Source: Brucella pituitosa
Lineage (GTDB): Bacteria; Pseudomonadota; Alphaproteobacteria; Rhizobiales; Rhizobiaceae
Direction of reading: 5' to 3'
Assembly: GCF_003049685.1 (NCBI RefSeq)
Contig: NZ_PYSY02000001.1
Span: forward strand, 1,488,001 to 1,552,000
DNA: 64,000 bases
Below are positions 48,434 through 57,700 of this stretch, piece after piece. The first letter of the stretch is position 1; each line of letters starts with the position of its first letter. A program made the position numbers and the translations under genes. The notes below the pieces were generated by a model. It was not told where the DNA came from. It was given only the letters and a program-made list of their open reading frames with translations, and did no database searches.

Positions 48434-50115
48434 AAGCGGCCATTGTCGTTCTAGGTGAAGCTGCAATTTCTACCGCGCGCAAAATACAGTCTGCGCTTGG
48501 AAATGCGGAAGTTCTCGGGCTGGAAAGTCGCGTTACCTGTGCGGACAAGCGTTTCACGCATTTCGGCGACACGATACGTATGCTTTACGAGGAAGGCCGT
48601 CCAATCATCGCATTGTGCGCCGCTGGCATCGTTATCCGCGCGCTTGCATCCCTTCTGCAAAACAAACGGATAGAGCCGCCGGTTCTGGCCGTTGCAGAAG
48701 ACGGCAGTGCTGTCGTGCCGTTGCTTGGTGGCCTTTCTGGCGTCAATGATGTGGCGCGAACAATCGCTCACGCGCTCGCAGTAGCCCCTGCAATCACCAC
48801 GACGGGCGAGCTCCGCTTTGGTATCAATCTGTTACACCCGCCCGCAGAATTGACTCTCGCCAATCCTGAATCCGTCAAGACCTTCATGTCCGATCTGCTG
48901 GCTGGAAAAACTCTATGCCTCAATGGGCAGTCTCGCTGGCTCACAACATCAAAATTACCGTTCTCTGATAATGGGCAACTCACAATCAGCATCACGCCTG
49001 AAACGCGCGCGCCGCAGGCAAATGAGCTGGTCTATCATCCCCGAACAATTGCTATTGCAATCGAAAAGCCGACAGAAGACCTGACAAGCCTGATCGGGCA
49101 AGCACTTGATCATGCTGGCCTGTCCAGAGATTCCCTCGCCTTGCTTCTCGCTCACGAAAGAGATTGCGAGTCACTGCATATTCATCAGGTAGCACAGGCA
49201 CTCAAAACACCAATGCGCTTTGTGACAGGCAATGCCGATCTTGCGATGGCCTCTGTCGAAAACCCTGTTCAGTGCATCAGGGACGAAAAACTGACACTGG
49301 CTGTCGCACCTTCACCGGCCGATGTTCTCTTCATCGGGCGCAAGCGTGGCAAGCTGACTGTGGTTGGCCTTGGCCCCGGCGCGCGAGACCTGATGACACC
49401 CGCTGTCCAGCGCGATCTGGAACAGGCCGAAGATGTGCTTGGTTATGAAACCTATGTGCGCATGGCTGGCCCGTTCCGGGACGACCAGATCATCCACATG
49501 ACCGACAATCGCGAGGAAATGCAGCGCGCACGCCATGCATTTGAACTCGCGGCTTCAGGCCGTGATGTGGTGATGGTATCGTCAGGCGATCCGGGTGTAT
49601 TTGCCATGGCAGCAGCGGTTGTCGAAGCACTGCATGAATCATCCAATCCAGCATGGCATGGTGTTGAGCTGGTCATCCAGCCCGGCATTTCGGCGGCGAT
49701 GGCTGCGGCTTCCCGCATCGGCGCCCCCCTTGGGCACGATTTCTGCATCATCTCGCTTTCCGACAATCTCAAGCCGTGGAATGTGATCGAGAAACGTCTG
49801 GCGCTGGCAGCACAAGCCGATCTGGCCATGGCTTTCTACAATCCTATTTCCAAAGCTCGCCCGCATCAGCTCGGCCGTGCACTGGAAATTCTCCGGCAAT
49901 ATCGTGATGCTGAAACACCCGTCGTGCTTAGCCGCGATATTGGCAGGCCTGCGGAAACAACCCGCGTTCTTTCACTGTCGCAACTCACGCCCGATGATGT
50001 AGACATGCGAACTGTAGTAATTGTTGGCTCGTCCCATACTGTTCGTTTTCCGCGAGCGGAGGGCGGAGAATGGGTCTATACGCCGCGATGGTATGGCGAA
50101 AAACCGGACAAATGA
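48430..50115 (+). CDS. cobJ: CbiG-CobJ fusion: precorrin-3B C17-methyltransferase with N-terminal CbiG-like part
   Basis: 561 aa. Start at 48430 overlaps the cobI stop by ATGA. Residues 1-125 are a CbiG N-terminal domain ([54 protein letters not shown]). About 203-302 align with the CbiG C-terminal/CobE fold but the usual G-x-G-C/S-x-x-G start reads [12 protein letters not shown]. Residues 308-561 are Cob[39 protein letters not shown] and [13 protein letters not shown]. CobJ contracts the ring with C17 methylation. A separate cobE is at 62496. Confidence 0.93.
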   Translation: MKAAIVVLGEAAISTARKIQSALGNAEVLGLESRVTCADKRFTHFGDTIRMLYEEGRPIIALCAAGIVIRALASLLQNKRIEPPVLAVAEDGSAVVPLLGGLSGVNDVARTIAHALAVAPAITTTGELRFGINLLHPPAELTLANPESVKTFMSDLLAGKTLCLNGQSRWLTTSKLPFSDNGQLTISITPETRAPQANELVYHPRTIAIAIEKPTEDLTSLIGQALDHAGLSRDSLALLLAHERDCESLHIHQVAQALKTPMRFVTGNADLAMASVENPVQCIRDEKLTLAVAPSPADVLFIGRKRGKLTVVGLGPGARDLMTPAVQRDLEQAEDVLGYETYVRMAGPFRDDQIIHMTDNREEMQRARHAFELAASGRDVVMVSSGDPGVFAMAAAVVEALHESSNPAWHGVELVIQPGISAAMAAASRIGAPLGHDFCIISLSDNLKPWNVIEKRLALAAQADLAMAFYNPISKARPHQLGRALEILRQYRDAETPVVLSRDIGRPAETTRVLSLSQLTPDDVDMRTVVIVGSSHTVRFPRAEGGEWVYTPRWYGEKPDK

Positions 50116-50124
50116 ACAGAAACG

Positions 50125-50153
50125 AAAAAGGCAGGAAAATCCCTGCCTTTTTC
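50125..50153. terminator. bidirectional terminator after cobJ
   Basis: AAAAAGGCAGG / CCTGCCTTTTT with a short A-rich loop, between the convergent cobGHIJ operon and the lipoprotein gene. Confidence 0.92.
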
Positions 50154-50176
50154 GTATGTTATGAAGTTTTATTGAA

Positions 50177-50632
50177 TCACTTCTTCTTCGACTTCTTCGG
50201 TGCAGCTGGCGCAGCCGATGCGGCCTGAGCAGCAGCAGCTTCAGCAGCGACCTGATCTGCGCTCTTTGGCGAAGTATCGATAACTGAGCGAACCGAGCCG
50301 TTTGCAGAAACCTGACAAACTGCTGTGCGCAGATCGACCTTCAGATCAACATCTGTACCGCCGCCAGCGCCCGGACGGGAGTTAACCGCGCTGATGACAC
50401 GTTCAGGCAAGAAATACTTGTTGGCAGCAGCGGTAATGCAAGGCTGGGCCAGCGAAGAATCAACCGTTGCGGTCGGAACGAAACGTGGCAGCGATATGGT
50501 CGACGCAGTGACCGGTGCCTCGGACTTGCCGGGAACCGTCGCATTTTGCGTGGTTGTCGTACAAGCGGCAGCCAATGGAGCCAGCATGGCAATGACAAAA
50601 AAACGGGCTCCGATGCGGGTGCGTCCGTACAT
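50177..50632 (-). CDS. hypothetical lipoprotein
   Basis: 151 aa from MYGRTRIGARFFVIAMLAPL with lipobox LAAAC (Cys24). The mature part has two Cys (AQPCITAAANKYF, TAVCQVS) that could pair, and ends in an Ala-rich segment followed by the basic tail PKKSKKK. No family recognised. It sits within the cob island but shows no cobalamin-related feature. Confidence 0.72.
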   Translation of the reverse strand: MYGRTRIGARFFVIAMLAPLAAACTTTTQNATVPGKSEAPVTASTISLPRFVPTATVDSSLAQPCITAAANKYFLPERVISAVNSRPGAGGGTDVDLKVDLRTAVCQVSANGSVRSVIDTSPKSADQVAAEAAAAQAASAAPAAPKKSKKK

Positions 50633-50759
50633 GATCAACCTCTTACGATCTGCTGATTAGGTAAAATTTTAACTGAGATAACTATTCGCTTTTGACGGAT
50701 TGTCGAGTGGCAGGAAGGCCACATTGCCAGTTTTTCGATTCACATCCACAAAAGCATCA

Positions 50760-51635
50760 TCATTGCTTCGTGAATATCCAGTTCAGCATCTCCCGCCAGT
50801 CACTCATCCGTATCGGCGTTCCATGATTACCGCTTTCGAAGCGTCGGAACTGAACAGGATATCCGGGAACATTCTTGCGTATGTCGCGATAAAAGGCTTC
50901 CTGCTTGTCAATTGCGAAAACCGGATCACGACTGCCATGCCCGAAAAATACCGGCACGCGTTTCTTGAACGCAGGTGATTTGAAAAAATCACTATCCCAT
51001 AATGATCCCAACAAGATCAGACCTGCAAGCTGATTGGCCGCCTTCTCATTCGAAGCAATACGCCAGCAGAGAGCACCACCCTGCGACCCACAAGCAAGGA
51101 CGAGCGGGGCCGATGGCGACGTTGCCTTCGCAGCTTCAATAAGTCCCGCAATCTGCGCTTCACCTGTCGTCGCAAAATCCTTGAAGTCCGGGGTCAGATA
51201 AAGCCCGCCATTGAGCGCGGCTAAATTCTTCACGCGATTAAAATTGCCGCCGAAAGTAAAATCATTCATGCCCTGCAGGCGGTTACCACCGCGCCCATGC
51301 AGATAGATGACGATAAAAGCCGCCCCTTGCTGCTTTCCAGCAGCCATGGCCTTTACTGGTCCTGCTGCTGTCTGAAAGACGACATCTTTCTGGTAAGCAC
51401 GCGCTTTCAGCGAAACATAGGCGTCTTTAACGCGCTTTTCGGGCACAGCATCGCGGCCATTGATGTCACGCATTTCATTGTAATCAATGACTTTATAATC
51501 GCCATTGTCAGCGCTGCTCAAAACACCCGGATAGGCAAAATAACTGTCTTTGAAAGGTAGAAGTGGCCCTTGTGCGAGGGCTGAACTGCCGAATGTCAGC
51601 AAAAGTCCTGCAATTAATCCAATCCGTTTGTGCAT
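50760..51635 (-). CDS. exported alpha/beta hydrolase
   Basis: 291 aa from MHKRIGLIAGLLLTFGSSAL; signal peptide cut after ALAQ. Hydrolase features: YLHGRGGNRLQG (oxyanion), nucleophile LACGSQGGALCW, acid GHGSRDPVFA, and His in ESGNHGTP. Dienelactone-hydrolase-like overall. GGGAGGGG precedes the start, 20 bp after the cobR stop, so it is probably cotranscribed with cobR. Substrate unknown; a periplasmic corrinoid-related role is possible but unsupported. Confidence 0.82.
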   Translation of the reverse strand: MHKRIGLIAGLLLTFGSSALAQGPLLPFKDSYFAYPGVLSSADNGDYKVIDYNEMRDINGRDAVPEKRVKDAYVSLKARAYQKDVVFQTAAGPVKAMAAGKQQGAAFIVIYLHGRGGNRLQGMNDFTFGGNFNRVKNLAALNGGLYLTPDFKDFATTGEAQIAGLIEAAKATSPSAPLVLACGSQGGALCWRIASNEKAANQLAGLILLGSLWDSDFFKSPAFKKRVPVFFGHGSRDPVFAIDKQEAFYRDIRKNVPGYPVQFRRFESGNHGTPIRMSDWREMLNWIFTKQ

Positions 51636-51655
51636 CACCCCTCCCAAAAGCACAT

Positions 51656-52189
51656 TCAAAGCTCAAGCGTATGATAACGACGATTGAGATAGATCAGTGC
51701 CTCTTCATCTGCATTGGAGCGCAATCCCACCACTTCACCAAACAAAACGTGGTGTGTGGAATGATCCTGCACACTGACAACCCGACAATCGAAAACCGCC
51801 AACGCGCCTCTCAGCGTCGGCGCACCTGTCGCAAGCACGTCCCACGCGGCGAGTTCAAAGCGCTCATCCTGTGTAAGGCCGATACGGCCCGAAAAGGCAT
51901 CCGCAAGCTGCTGGTGTGATCCTGCCAGCGTATTGACCGCAAAAACCGCATTCTTGATGAAAAGCAGGTTATCCTCATGCATTTTCTGCAAGCAGATCAG
52001 CAGAGTCGGAGGATTATCCGAGACCGAGCAAGAAGCTGTGAGAGTAAGTCCACGTCTTCCAGCAGAACCGGCTGTGGTTACAACCTGTACCGCACCCGCA
52101 TAATGGCTCATCGCATCACGATAAGTCTTCGGTTCTACCGGCACAGTATTTGAGGTGATGTTTTTATCTGTTTGCACGTCAGCAAGCAT
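51656..52189 (-). CDS. cobR: flavin reductase-like corrin reductase
   Basis: 177 aa from MLADVQTDKNITSNTVPVEP; GTG at 52177 is an alternative start. Flavin-reductase split-barrel: YRDAMSHYAGAVQVVTTAGS, GLTLTASCSVSDNPPTLLIC and VFDCRVVSVQDHSTHHVLFG. The corrin reductase CobR of Brucella melitensis, which reduces Co(II) cobyrinic acid diamide before adenosylation, belongs to this family and lies in the cob region, hence the name. A generic FMN reductase cannot be excluded. Confidence 0.8.
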   Translation of the reverse strand: MLADVQTDKNITSNTVPVEPKTYRDAMSHYAGAVQVVTTAGSAGRRGLTLTASCSVSDNPPTLLICLQKMHEDNLLFIKNAVFAVNTLAGSHQQLADAFSGRIGLTQDERFELAAWDVLATGAPTLRGALAVFDCRVVSVQDHSTHHVLFGEVVGLRSNADEEALIYLNRRYHTLEL

Positions 52190-52384
52190 CCGTATTGTCT
52201 GACAGGCTTCCACAGACCAATATCTGTTTACCTGTATACATATACGGGCATTGCACAAAGGCGAGGAAACCGCTACCCACTTTTCGTTCAATTAGCCATG
52301 AAATGTTTGATGAAGATAAATCGCGTGATCAAACCAGTGCCATTGCCGGGACGACATAAAGCGGCTCTCTGCCCGGAATTACGC
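52190..52384. promoter_or_regulatory. divergent cobR / binding-protein regulatory region with palindrome
   Basis: An 18-bp imperfect palindrome with GTATA-CA-TATAC at its core and CC/GG ends (52231-52248) lies 42 bases from the cobR start and about 137 from the other gene. It could be a repressor operator. No cobalamin-riboswitch core was seen. Confidence 0.4.
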
Positions 52385-53473
52385 GTGCACAACATCACGA
52401 AGATATTTGTCGCCGCACTGTCGGTTTTCACGATGCTTTGCCTGCCGACCATAGCGCAGGAAAACCCAACCGGAATACGTATAGGAATTGCAGCACCTTT
52501 GAGCGGTGGATTTGTCCCACTCGGCAATCAGCTTATCGATGGTGCACTCGTGGCGGCAACCGCGAAGAACGCTGAACTTATCGTCGCGGACGATCGCTGC
52601 AATGCCGAAGGGGGCAAAGCAGCTGCAGAAAGCTTCATCGCTGGCAATGTACAGATAGCTACAGGCTTTCTATGTTCCGAAGCACTGGAAGCTGCTCTGC
52701 CTTTATTGAACCAGCGCAATATTCCGGTCATTACTTCGGGCGTCAGTGACCCGACGCTGACAGAAAAGCGTTCTGCCACCCCGCTCCCTGTGTTTCGTCT
52801 TACAACCGGCCTTGATAAAGAAACACTCGCTACGGGTAGCTTTTTGGGCAGTCTCTGGCGTTCCCAGCCCTTCGCTGTCATTGACGACGGTACGATTGAG
52901 GGCCGTGAGCGCGCATCGCATGTTTTGGCCAACCTCAAAGAACAGCAACTTCGGCCGGTCTTCACCGATACTTATCGACCGGGCCTAGAAAACCAGAATG
53001 CGCTTGTTGCCCGCCTGCGCCGTGCAGGCGCAACACATGTCTATGTCGGTGGAGAGCGCGATGATATCGCGGCAATTGGCGCGAGTGCTGCGACACTCAA
53101 ATATCCGCTGGTGATCGCAGGTGGCAGCGTTTTGAATGCAGCGCCGGGCACACAGCCATTAAGCGCAGACACGCTGATGATCGCGCCGTTAAAGCCACAG
53201 GATCTTTCAACTGCAAAGCCTGCCGTTGATGCAATCAATCAGGCCGGAAAATTGCCAGAGGCCTACTCAGTCATCGGATTTGCCACGATTGAACTGGCGG
53301 AAGCGGCTATCAGACAGGCGACGGATCAGAAACAGCCTTTGATCGATATTCTGCGCGACAATTCTTTCGAGACATCGCTTGGTACGCTCAAATTCGATGG
53401 CAATGGTACGCGCACAGACAATCCAAATCGTCTGCAACGCTTTGATGGAACGCAGTTTATATCGGCTGACTGA
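52385..53473 (+). CDS. orphan amino-acid-type ABC substrate-binding protein (Peripla_BP_6)
   Basis: 362 aa with the GTG start at 52385, chosen because it gives a normal signal peptide (MHNITKIFVAALSVFTMLCL, cut near IAQ); longer forms from ATG 52301 or 52313 would put 24-28 extra residues before it. Mature protein: IRIGIAAPLSGGFVPLGNQL, ADDRCNAEGGKAAAESFI, PVITSGVSDPTLTEKRSA, VIDDGTIEGRERASHVL and YSVIGFATIELAEAAIRQ, the LivJ/urea-binding-like fold. No permease or ATPase genes are near. Sits between cobR and cobD. Confidence 0.83.
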   Translation: MHNITKIFVAALSVFTMLCLPTIAQENPTGIRIGIAAPLSGGFVPLGNQLIDGALVAATAKNAELIVADDRCNAEGGKAAAESFIAGNVQIATGFLCSEALEAALPLLNQRNIPVITSGVSDPTLTEKRSATPLPVFRLTTGLDKETLATGSFLGSLWRSQPFAVIDDGTIEGRERASHVLANLKEQQLRPVFTDTYRPGLENQNALVARLRRAGATHVYVGGERDDIAAIGASAATLKYPLVIAGGSVLNAAPGTQPLSADTLMIAPLKPQDLSTAKPAVDAINQAGKLPEAYSVIGFATIELAEAAIRQATDQKQPLIDILRDNSFETSLGTLKFDGNGTRTDNPNRLQRFDGTQFISAD

Positions 53474-54446
53474 TAAGCCCTATCAGGCTCGCGACGATCA
53501 ATATCCCTGTCATCAGGCTCATCAATGTCCAGAATAATTGAATTGCTGCGTCAATATCTTCGGCATTCACATCGCGCTTGCCGTCGCTGTTAAGCATAGG
53601 TCCTTCGACCTTCTCTGTTCCATATTGGCGGGGACCGGCAAGTGCCAGTCCAAGTGCGCCAGCAAACGCCGATTCCGGCCAGCCGGCATTGGGCGAACGA
53701 TGCAGACGCGCATCGCGCCACATCACAGCAAATGCACGCTTTCCCGTCTCCTTATTATGAGTGAAAGCAGCAGCCAGAGCAGCCAGCAACCCGGTCAGGC
53801 GCGCGGGAATATAGTTCACCACGTCATCAAGGCGCGCTGCGAACCGTCCAAAATGACGATAGCGTTCATTCAGGTGACCTATCATCGAATCGGCGGTATT
53901 GATGAGCTTATAGGCAAACAGGCCCGGCAATCCGCCGATGAGGAACCAAAACGCAGGCGCAACAATGCCATCCGACGCATTTTCAGCGAGGCTTTCAACT
54001 GCCGCCCGACTGACTCCGCCTTCGTCAAGCTGTTCGGGGTTGCGCCCAACAATCATCGAAACTGCTTTGCGGCCACCTTCAACCCCCTCTTCACGCAGAC
54101 CATTCGCCACCGCCTTCACGTGATCGGCGAGGCTCTTTTGTGCCAGAAAGACCGCGACGATGACGATCTCAATCAGCGCGCCAGCCGAGCCGAGGAACGG
54201 TAGAAGATTTTCGATAGCCAGTCCGATAAATACGCAAAGGGCGACCAGTCCGATGGTGAGCCACATGCCATTGCGGCGCAGCGTTTGAACCGAAAGCTCA
54301 TTGTTGTTGAAACGCTTTTCACCCCAGCTGATTGCTTTTCCAAACAGTACGACCGGGTGCGGAAATCTTTGCCAAAGCAATGGTGGGTCGCCAACGACGC
54401 GATCCAGAACAAGCGCTAATGAAAGAACAATCAGCTTTATTTCCAT
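53457..54446 (-). CDS. cobD: adenosylcobinamide-phosphate synthase (CbiB-type)
   Basis: Attaches aminopropanol (phosphate) to adenosylcobyric acid. 329 aa integral membrane protein with about five spans. Motifs: LDRVVGDPPLLWQRFPHPVV, LAENASDGIVAPAFWFLIGG, ADSMIGHLNERYRHFGRFAA and RDARLHRSPNAGWPESAFAG. Overlaps the end of the binding-protein gene by 17 bases tail to tail. Last gene of the cobA-B-C-D run. Confidence 0.96.
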   Translation of the reverse strand: MEIKLIVLSLALVLDRVVGDPPLLWQRFPHPVVLFGKAISWGEKRFNNNELSVQTLRRNGMWLTIGLVALCVFIGLAIENLLPFLGSAGALIEIVIVAVFLAQKSLADHVKAVANGLREEGVEGGRKAVSMIVGRNPEQLDEGGVSRAAVESLAENASDGIVAPAFWFLIGGLPGLFAYKLINTADSMIGHLNERYRHFGRFAARLDDVVNYIPARLTGLLAALAAAFTHNKETGKRAFAVMWRDARLHRSPNAGWPESAFAGALGLALAGPRQYGTEKVEGPMLNSDGKRDVNAEDIDAAIQLFWTLMSLMTGILIVASLIGLISQPI

Positions 54447-54468
54447 AGCCTTGCCAGATTTCCCTGAA

Positions 54469-55482
54469 TCAATCTTTCAAGCGCAGAATATCACGCAACG
54501 CCTGCTCAAGACGCGCAAAGGCCGCTTGATCGGCAGCAAGTCCAATGCGCAGCCATTGCGGCGCATAGGCGAATTTTCGCACCAGAATGTGTTTTTCACA
54601 AAGCGCATCATATATCGCATGAGAATCGCGGTGCGCGACCAAAGTGAAGAGTGCCGTGCCACCCACTTCCCGCAAGCCGCATCGCGTCAGAACCGTTGCG
54701 AGTTCCGCCCGCCGCCAATCGATGCTTTCACGAAACCTTTGTAATTCCGTATCATCTTCAAAGGCATGTTCGGCTATCGCCAAGGCAGGTCCAGACACGG
54801 CCCATGGGCCAAGACGCTTAGTTACTTCCTCCACGATTTCCGTGCTTGCAAGCAGGAAACCAAGACGGACGCCTGCAAGACCAAAAAACTTGCCAAAAGA
54901 CTTCAGCACAATCATCGGTGCTGTGGCAGCCTGGGCCGCAACACTCACCTCGACATGCGGATCAGCAAAGGCTTCATCAACAACGAGAAAACCGCCACGC
55001 TCGCCAAGTGTCATCGCCAACTCAAGCAGATCAGGACGCGCGATAATTCGCCCATCCGGATTGTTCGGATTAACGATTGTGACAACGCGCGCATCTTGCG
55101 GAATATCTTCAAGCGTCGCACATTCGACCACGTTCCAGCCCGCGCTCGCAAAAGATGCAGCATGTTCCTGATAGGTTGGGCTTAAAATAGCGACGGTAGA
55201 AGGTTTGGCCAGCGTCGGGATAAGCTGAATAAGCGACTGGGTTCCGGGTGCGGCCACAATAGAGGCATCATCGGCAACGTTGTAATATCGCCGTGCTGAG
55301 ACAAGAACCCGCTTCAGAAGCCCCTCATCGGGTAATCGGTTCCAAAGTGCTGGCGTGAAATCCGGCAGAGGAAAGTGTTCAGGATTGATGCCCGTTGAAA
55401 GGTCGAGCCACTCTTCCGCCTTCCCGCCAAATCGGGCCATAGCACGATCCAGCGCACCACCATGTTCAATATGCGTGTTCAC
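54469..55482 (-). CDS. cobC: threonine-phosphate decarboxylase (CobC)
   Basis: PLP enzyme producing (R)-1-amino-2-propanol phosphate for the nucleotide loop. 337 aa, GTG start overlapping the cobB stop (GTGA). Features: STGINPEHFPLPDF, NPNNPDGRIIARPDLLELA, VDEAFAD and the Schiff-base Lys198 in SFGKFFGLAGVRLGF. Located 22 bp before cobD, the next enzyme of the same arm. Confidence 0.95.
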   Translation of the reverse strand: MNTHIEHGGALDRAMARFGGKAEEWLDLSTGINPEHFPLPDFTPALWNRLPDEGLLKRVLVSARRYYNVADDASIVAAPGTQSLIQLIPTLAKPSTVAILSPTYQEHAASFASAGWNVVECATLEDIPQDARVVTIVNPNNPDGRIIARPDLLELAMTLGERGGFLVVDEAFADPHVEVSVAAQAATAPMIVLKSFGKFFGLAGVRLGFLLASTEIVEEVTKRLGPWAVSGPALAIAEHAFEDDTELQRFRESIDWRRAELATVLTRCGLREVGGTALFTLVAHRDSHAIYDALCEKHILVRKFAYAPQWLRIGLAADQAAFARLEQALRDILRLKD

Positions 55483-56786
55483 GCATCTTCTCCGCTGAAA
55501 TCAATCACATGCATGAATGAGCCGGAAACAGAGCCAACACGCAGGCCGGCTTCACCGCACTCTTCGCCCATTGCATCGCGTACTTTGAAAAGTCGTTCGG
55601 CATCCCCTTCACGCACAATCGTCGCATAGTGAAATTCATGTGCCTTGAGCAGCATTTGCCATGGCACACCAGCAAGTGGCGTGAGCGACCGATAGCCAAG
55701 ATGAAGCTTTCTTTTGGCAAAGCTTGTCTCAAGCGGCAGAAGCCCCAGCATCGGGTGGTTTATGCCCTCCGCATCTTCCAGCGCTTCACCAAGCACCATA
55801 TAGCCACCGCATTCGCCATAGATGACAATACCCTTTGATGCAGCAGCCTTCATGCCCAACTGGAATTTTTTGGCAAAAGCCAGTTTGCCCGCAAAAAGTT
55901 CGGGATACCCACCGGGCAGATAAATCGCATCGGCATTTTCATCCGGTGCTTCATCGGCCAGCGGCGAGAAGAACGAAATCTCAGCCCCACGCCTGCGCCA
56001 GCCTTCAAAAAGATGCGTATAGGCAAAAGCAAACGCGTCATCACGCGCCACCGCAATGCGGTCACCCAATGGCTTGAGACGCGGCACATTGGCCATCGCC
56101 GTATGACGCTTCGGCCCCGACCAGATATGCGCAAGTGCTGCAAAATCGAACCGCTCTTCTAAAACATCGGCTGCGTGATCGAGAAACCTTTCCAGATCAG
56201 CATGTTCACCGGCCTGCACAAGCCCCAGATGACGCTCGGGCAAGACGAGTTCCTCGTCGCGTGGGATCGCACCCAGAACGGTAATGCCGAGCGGCTTCAA
56301 TGCTTCGCGCAGCATCATTTCATGACGCGCACTGCCCACACGGTTCAGTACAATACCGGCTATCAACACATCCTTGCGAAACTGGCTAAATCCAGAAACG
56401 AGCGCTGCAATAGACTGCGACTGCTTTGCACAATCCACGACCAGCACCACCGGCAGATCAAGCACCTTTGCAAGATCAGCCGACGAGCCTTTGCCATTCA
56501 TGGCCCCGTCGAACAGACCCATCATGCCTTCGGCAACAAGCAGTTTACCGCCTTCGGTCATACGCGAAGAAAGCGCGCTGATAAGTTCAGGCCGCATGCC
56601 CCATGGATCGAGGTTGAAGCATTCTGCCCCGCTCGCAGCCTTATGATAAGCGGGATCGATGTAATCCGGCCCTGCCTTGACTGGAGCAAGTGTTACACCA
56701 CGACGCTTGAGCGCCCGCAGCAGACCAAGCGTGATAGTTGTTTTACCAGATCCCGATGCCGGGGCTGCAATCATAAAGCCATTCAT
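55479..56786 (-). CDS. cobB: cobyrinic/hydrogenobyrinic acid a,c-diamide synthase
   Basis: ATP- and glutamine-dependent amidation of the a and c side chains. 435 aa: P-loop APASGSGKTTITLGLLRAL (8-26), DYIDPAYHKAA, VAEGMMGLFDGAMNGKGSSA in the synthetase half, and a class I glutaminase-like half with LPGGYPELFAGKLA and the nucleophile Cys in YGECGGYMVLGEAL. Coupled to cobA (ATGA) and to cobC (GTGA). Confidence 0.97.
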   Translation of the reverse strand: MNGFMIAAPASGSGKTTITLGLLRALKRRGVTLAPVKAGPDYIDPAYHKAASGAECFNLDPWGMRPELISALSSRMTEGGKLLVAEGMMGLFDGAMNGKGSSADLAKVLDLPVVLVVDCAKQSQSIAALVSGFSQFRKDVLIAGIVLNRVGSARHEMMLREALKPLGITVLGAIPRDEELVLPERHLGLVQAGEHADLERFLDHAADVLEERFDFAALAHIWSGPKRHTAMANVPRLKPLGDRIAVARDDAFAFAYTHLFEGWRRRGAEISFFSPLADEAPDENADAIYLPGGYPELFAGKLAFAKKFQLGMKAAASKGIVIYGECGGYMVLGEALEDAEGINHPMLGLLPLETSFAKRKLHLGYRSLTPLAGVPWQMLLKAHEFHYATIVREGDAERLFKVRDAMGEECGEAGLRVGSVSGSFMHVIDFSGEDA

Positions 56787-57664
56787 GCGCTTTGCACTCC
56801 ACGCTCTTTCTGATTGAGATGTAGCGGATCACTTATGAGCTGCCGTCCACCCTCGGCACCCAGCCAATCGAGGCCAGAGCGCAACCGTACAACCTCACCC
56901 ACAACGACGATTGCAGGCGGATTGAGGCCAGCCGCCTCCACATCTGAAACGGCGCGTGCCAATGTTGTCTCCAGAACCACCTGTTCCGGCAAGCTGGCAT
57001 TACAAACAAAGGCTACCGGCTCATCGGGTGAGCGCCCGGCAGCCATCAGCCGCGATGTGATAAGATCGATATGCTTCATCGCCATATACATCACAATAAC
57101 CGGAGAAGACTGTGCAATGCCCTCCCAATTAATGCGGTCAGGCACCAATCCGGTTGCGTCATGCCCTGTCAGAAAGGTGACGGATTGGTTGACATCGCGA
57201 TGCGTGGCAGCAATGCCTGCATAGGCAAGACCACCTATGCCCGCCGTAATGCCCGGAACAATGCGAAATGGAACGCCATGTTCAACGAGCGTCAGCGCTT
57301 CTTCGGCTCCGCGCCCGAAGACAAATGGATCCCCACCCTTGAGGCGCAAAACCTTCTTGCCCTCTTTGGCAAGTTCAACCAGTCGCAACGAAATATCACG
57401 CTGTTTCGGTGAAGGTTTGCCGCCGCGTTTTCCGGCATATTCGAGTGTCGCCGTGGCATTTCTCAGCGAAAGACACGATTCATCGACCAGAGCATCATAG
57501 ACAATCACATCCGCCTGACCTAAGGCATTGACCGCATGAAGCGTTAGCAAACCCGGATCGCCGGGCCCAGCGCCCACCAACCAGACATGTCCGGGCTCCA
57601 TTGCAGGCAAAGCTATTCTGCCGGTGCCAGATGGGGTAATGTTCGGTTGAATATTTTCAGTCAT
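56783..57664 (-). CDS. cobA: uroporphyrinogen-III C-methyltransferase
   Basis: Makes precorrin-2 by SAM-dependent methylation at C2 and C7, the entry to B12 (and siroheme). 293 aa from MTENIQPNITPSGTGRIALP, with VWLVGAGPGDPGLLTLHAVN, YDALVDE, KGGDPFVFGRGAEEALTL, VPGITAGIGGLAYAGI and THRDVNQSVTFLTGH. No CysG dehydrogenase/ferrochelatase part is fused. Divergent from cbiD with only 36 bp between starts. Confidence 0.97.
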   Translation of the reverse strand: MTENIQPNITPSGTGRIALPAMEPGHVWLVGAGPGDPGLLTLHAVNALGQADVIVYDALVDESCLSLRNATATLEYAGKRGGKPSPKQRDISLRLVELAKEGKKVLRLKGGDPFVFGRGAEEALTLVEHGVPFRIVPGITAGIGGLAYAGIAATHRDVNQSVTFLTGHDATGLVPDRINWEGIAQSSPVIVMYMAMKHIDLITSRLMAAGRSPDEPVAFVCNASLPEQVVLETTLARAVSDVEAAGLNPPAIVVVGEVVRLRSGLDWLGAEGGRQLISDPLHLNQKERGVQSA

Positions 57665-57700
57665 TTTGAAATGTGTCACCAGATAAATCCGCAGGCATCC

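Noticed and set aside
52190..52384. Possible cobalamin riboswitch before cob genes
   Set aside because: The conserved GCCACTG-type core was looked for in the main cob promoter gaps (45621-45693, 52190-52384, 57665-57700) and not found; these gaps are also mostly too short.
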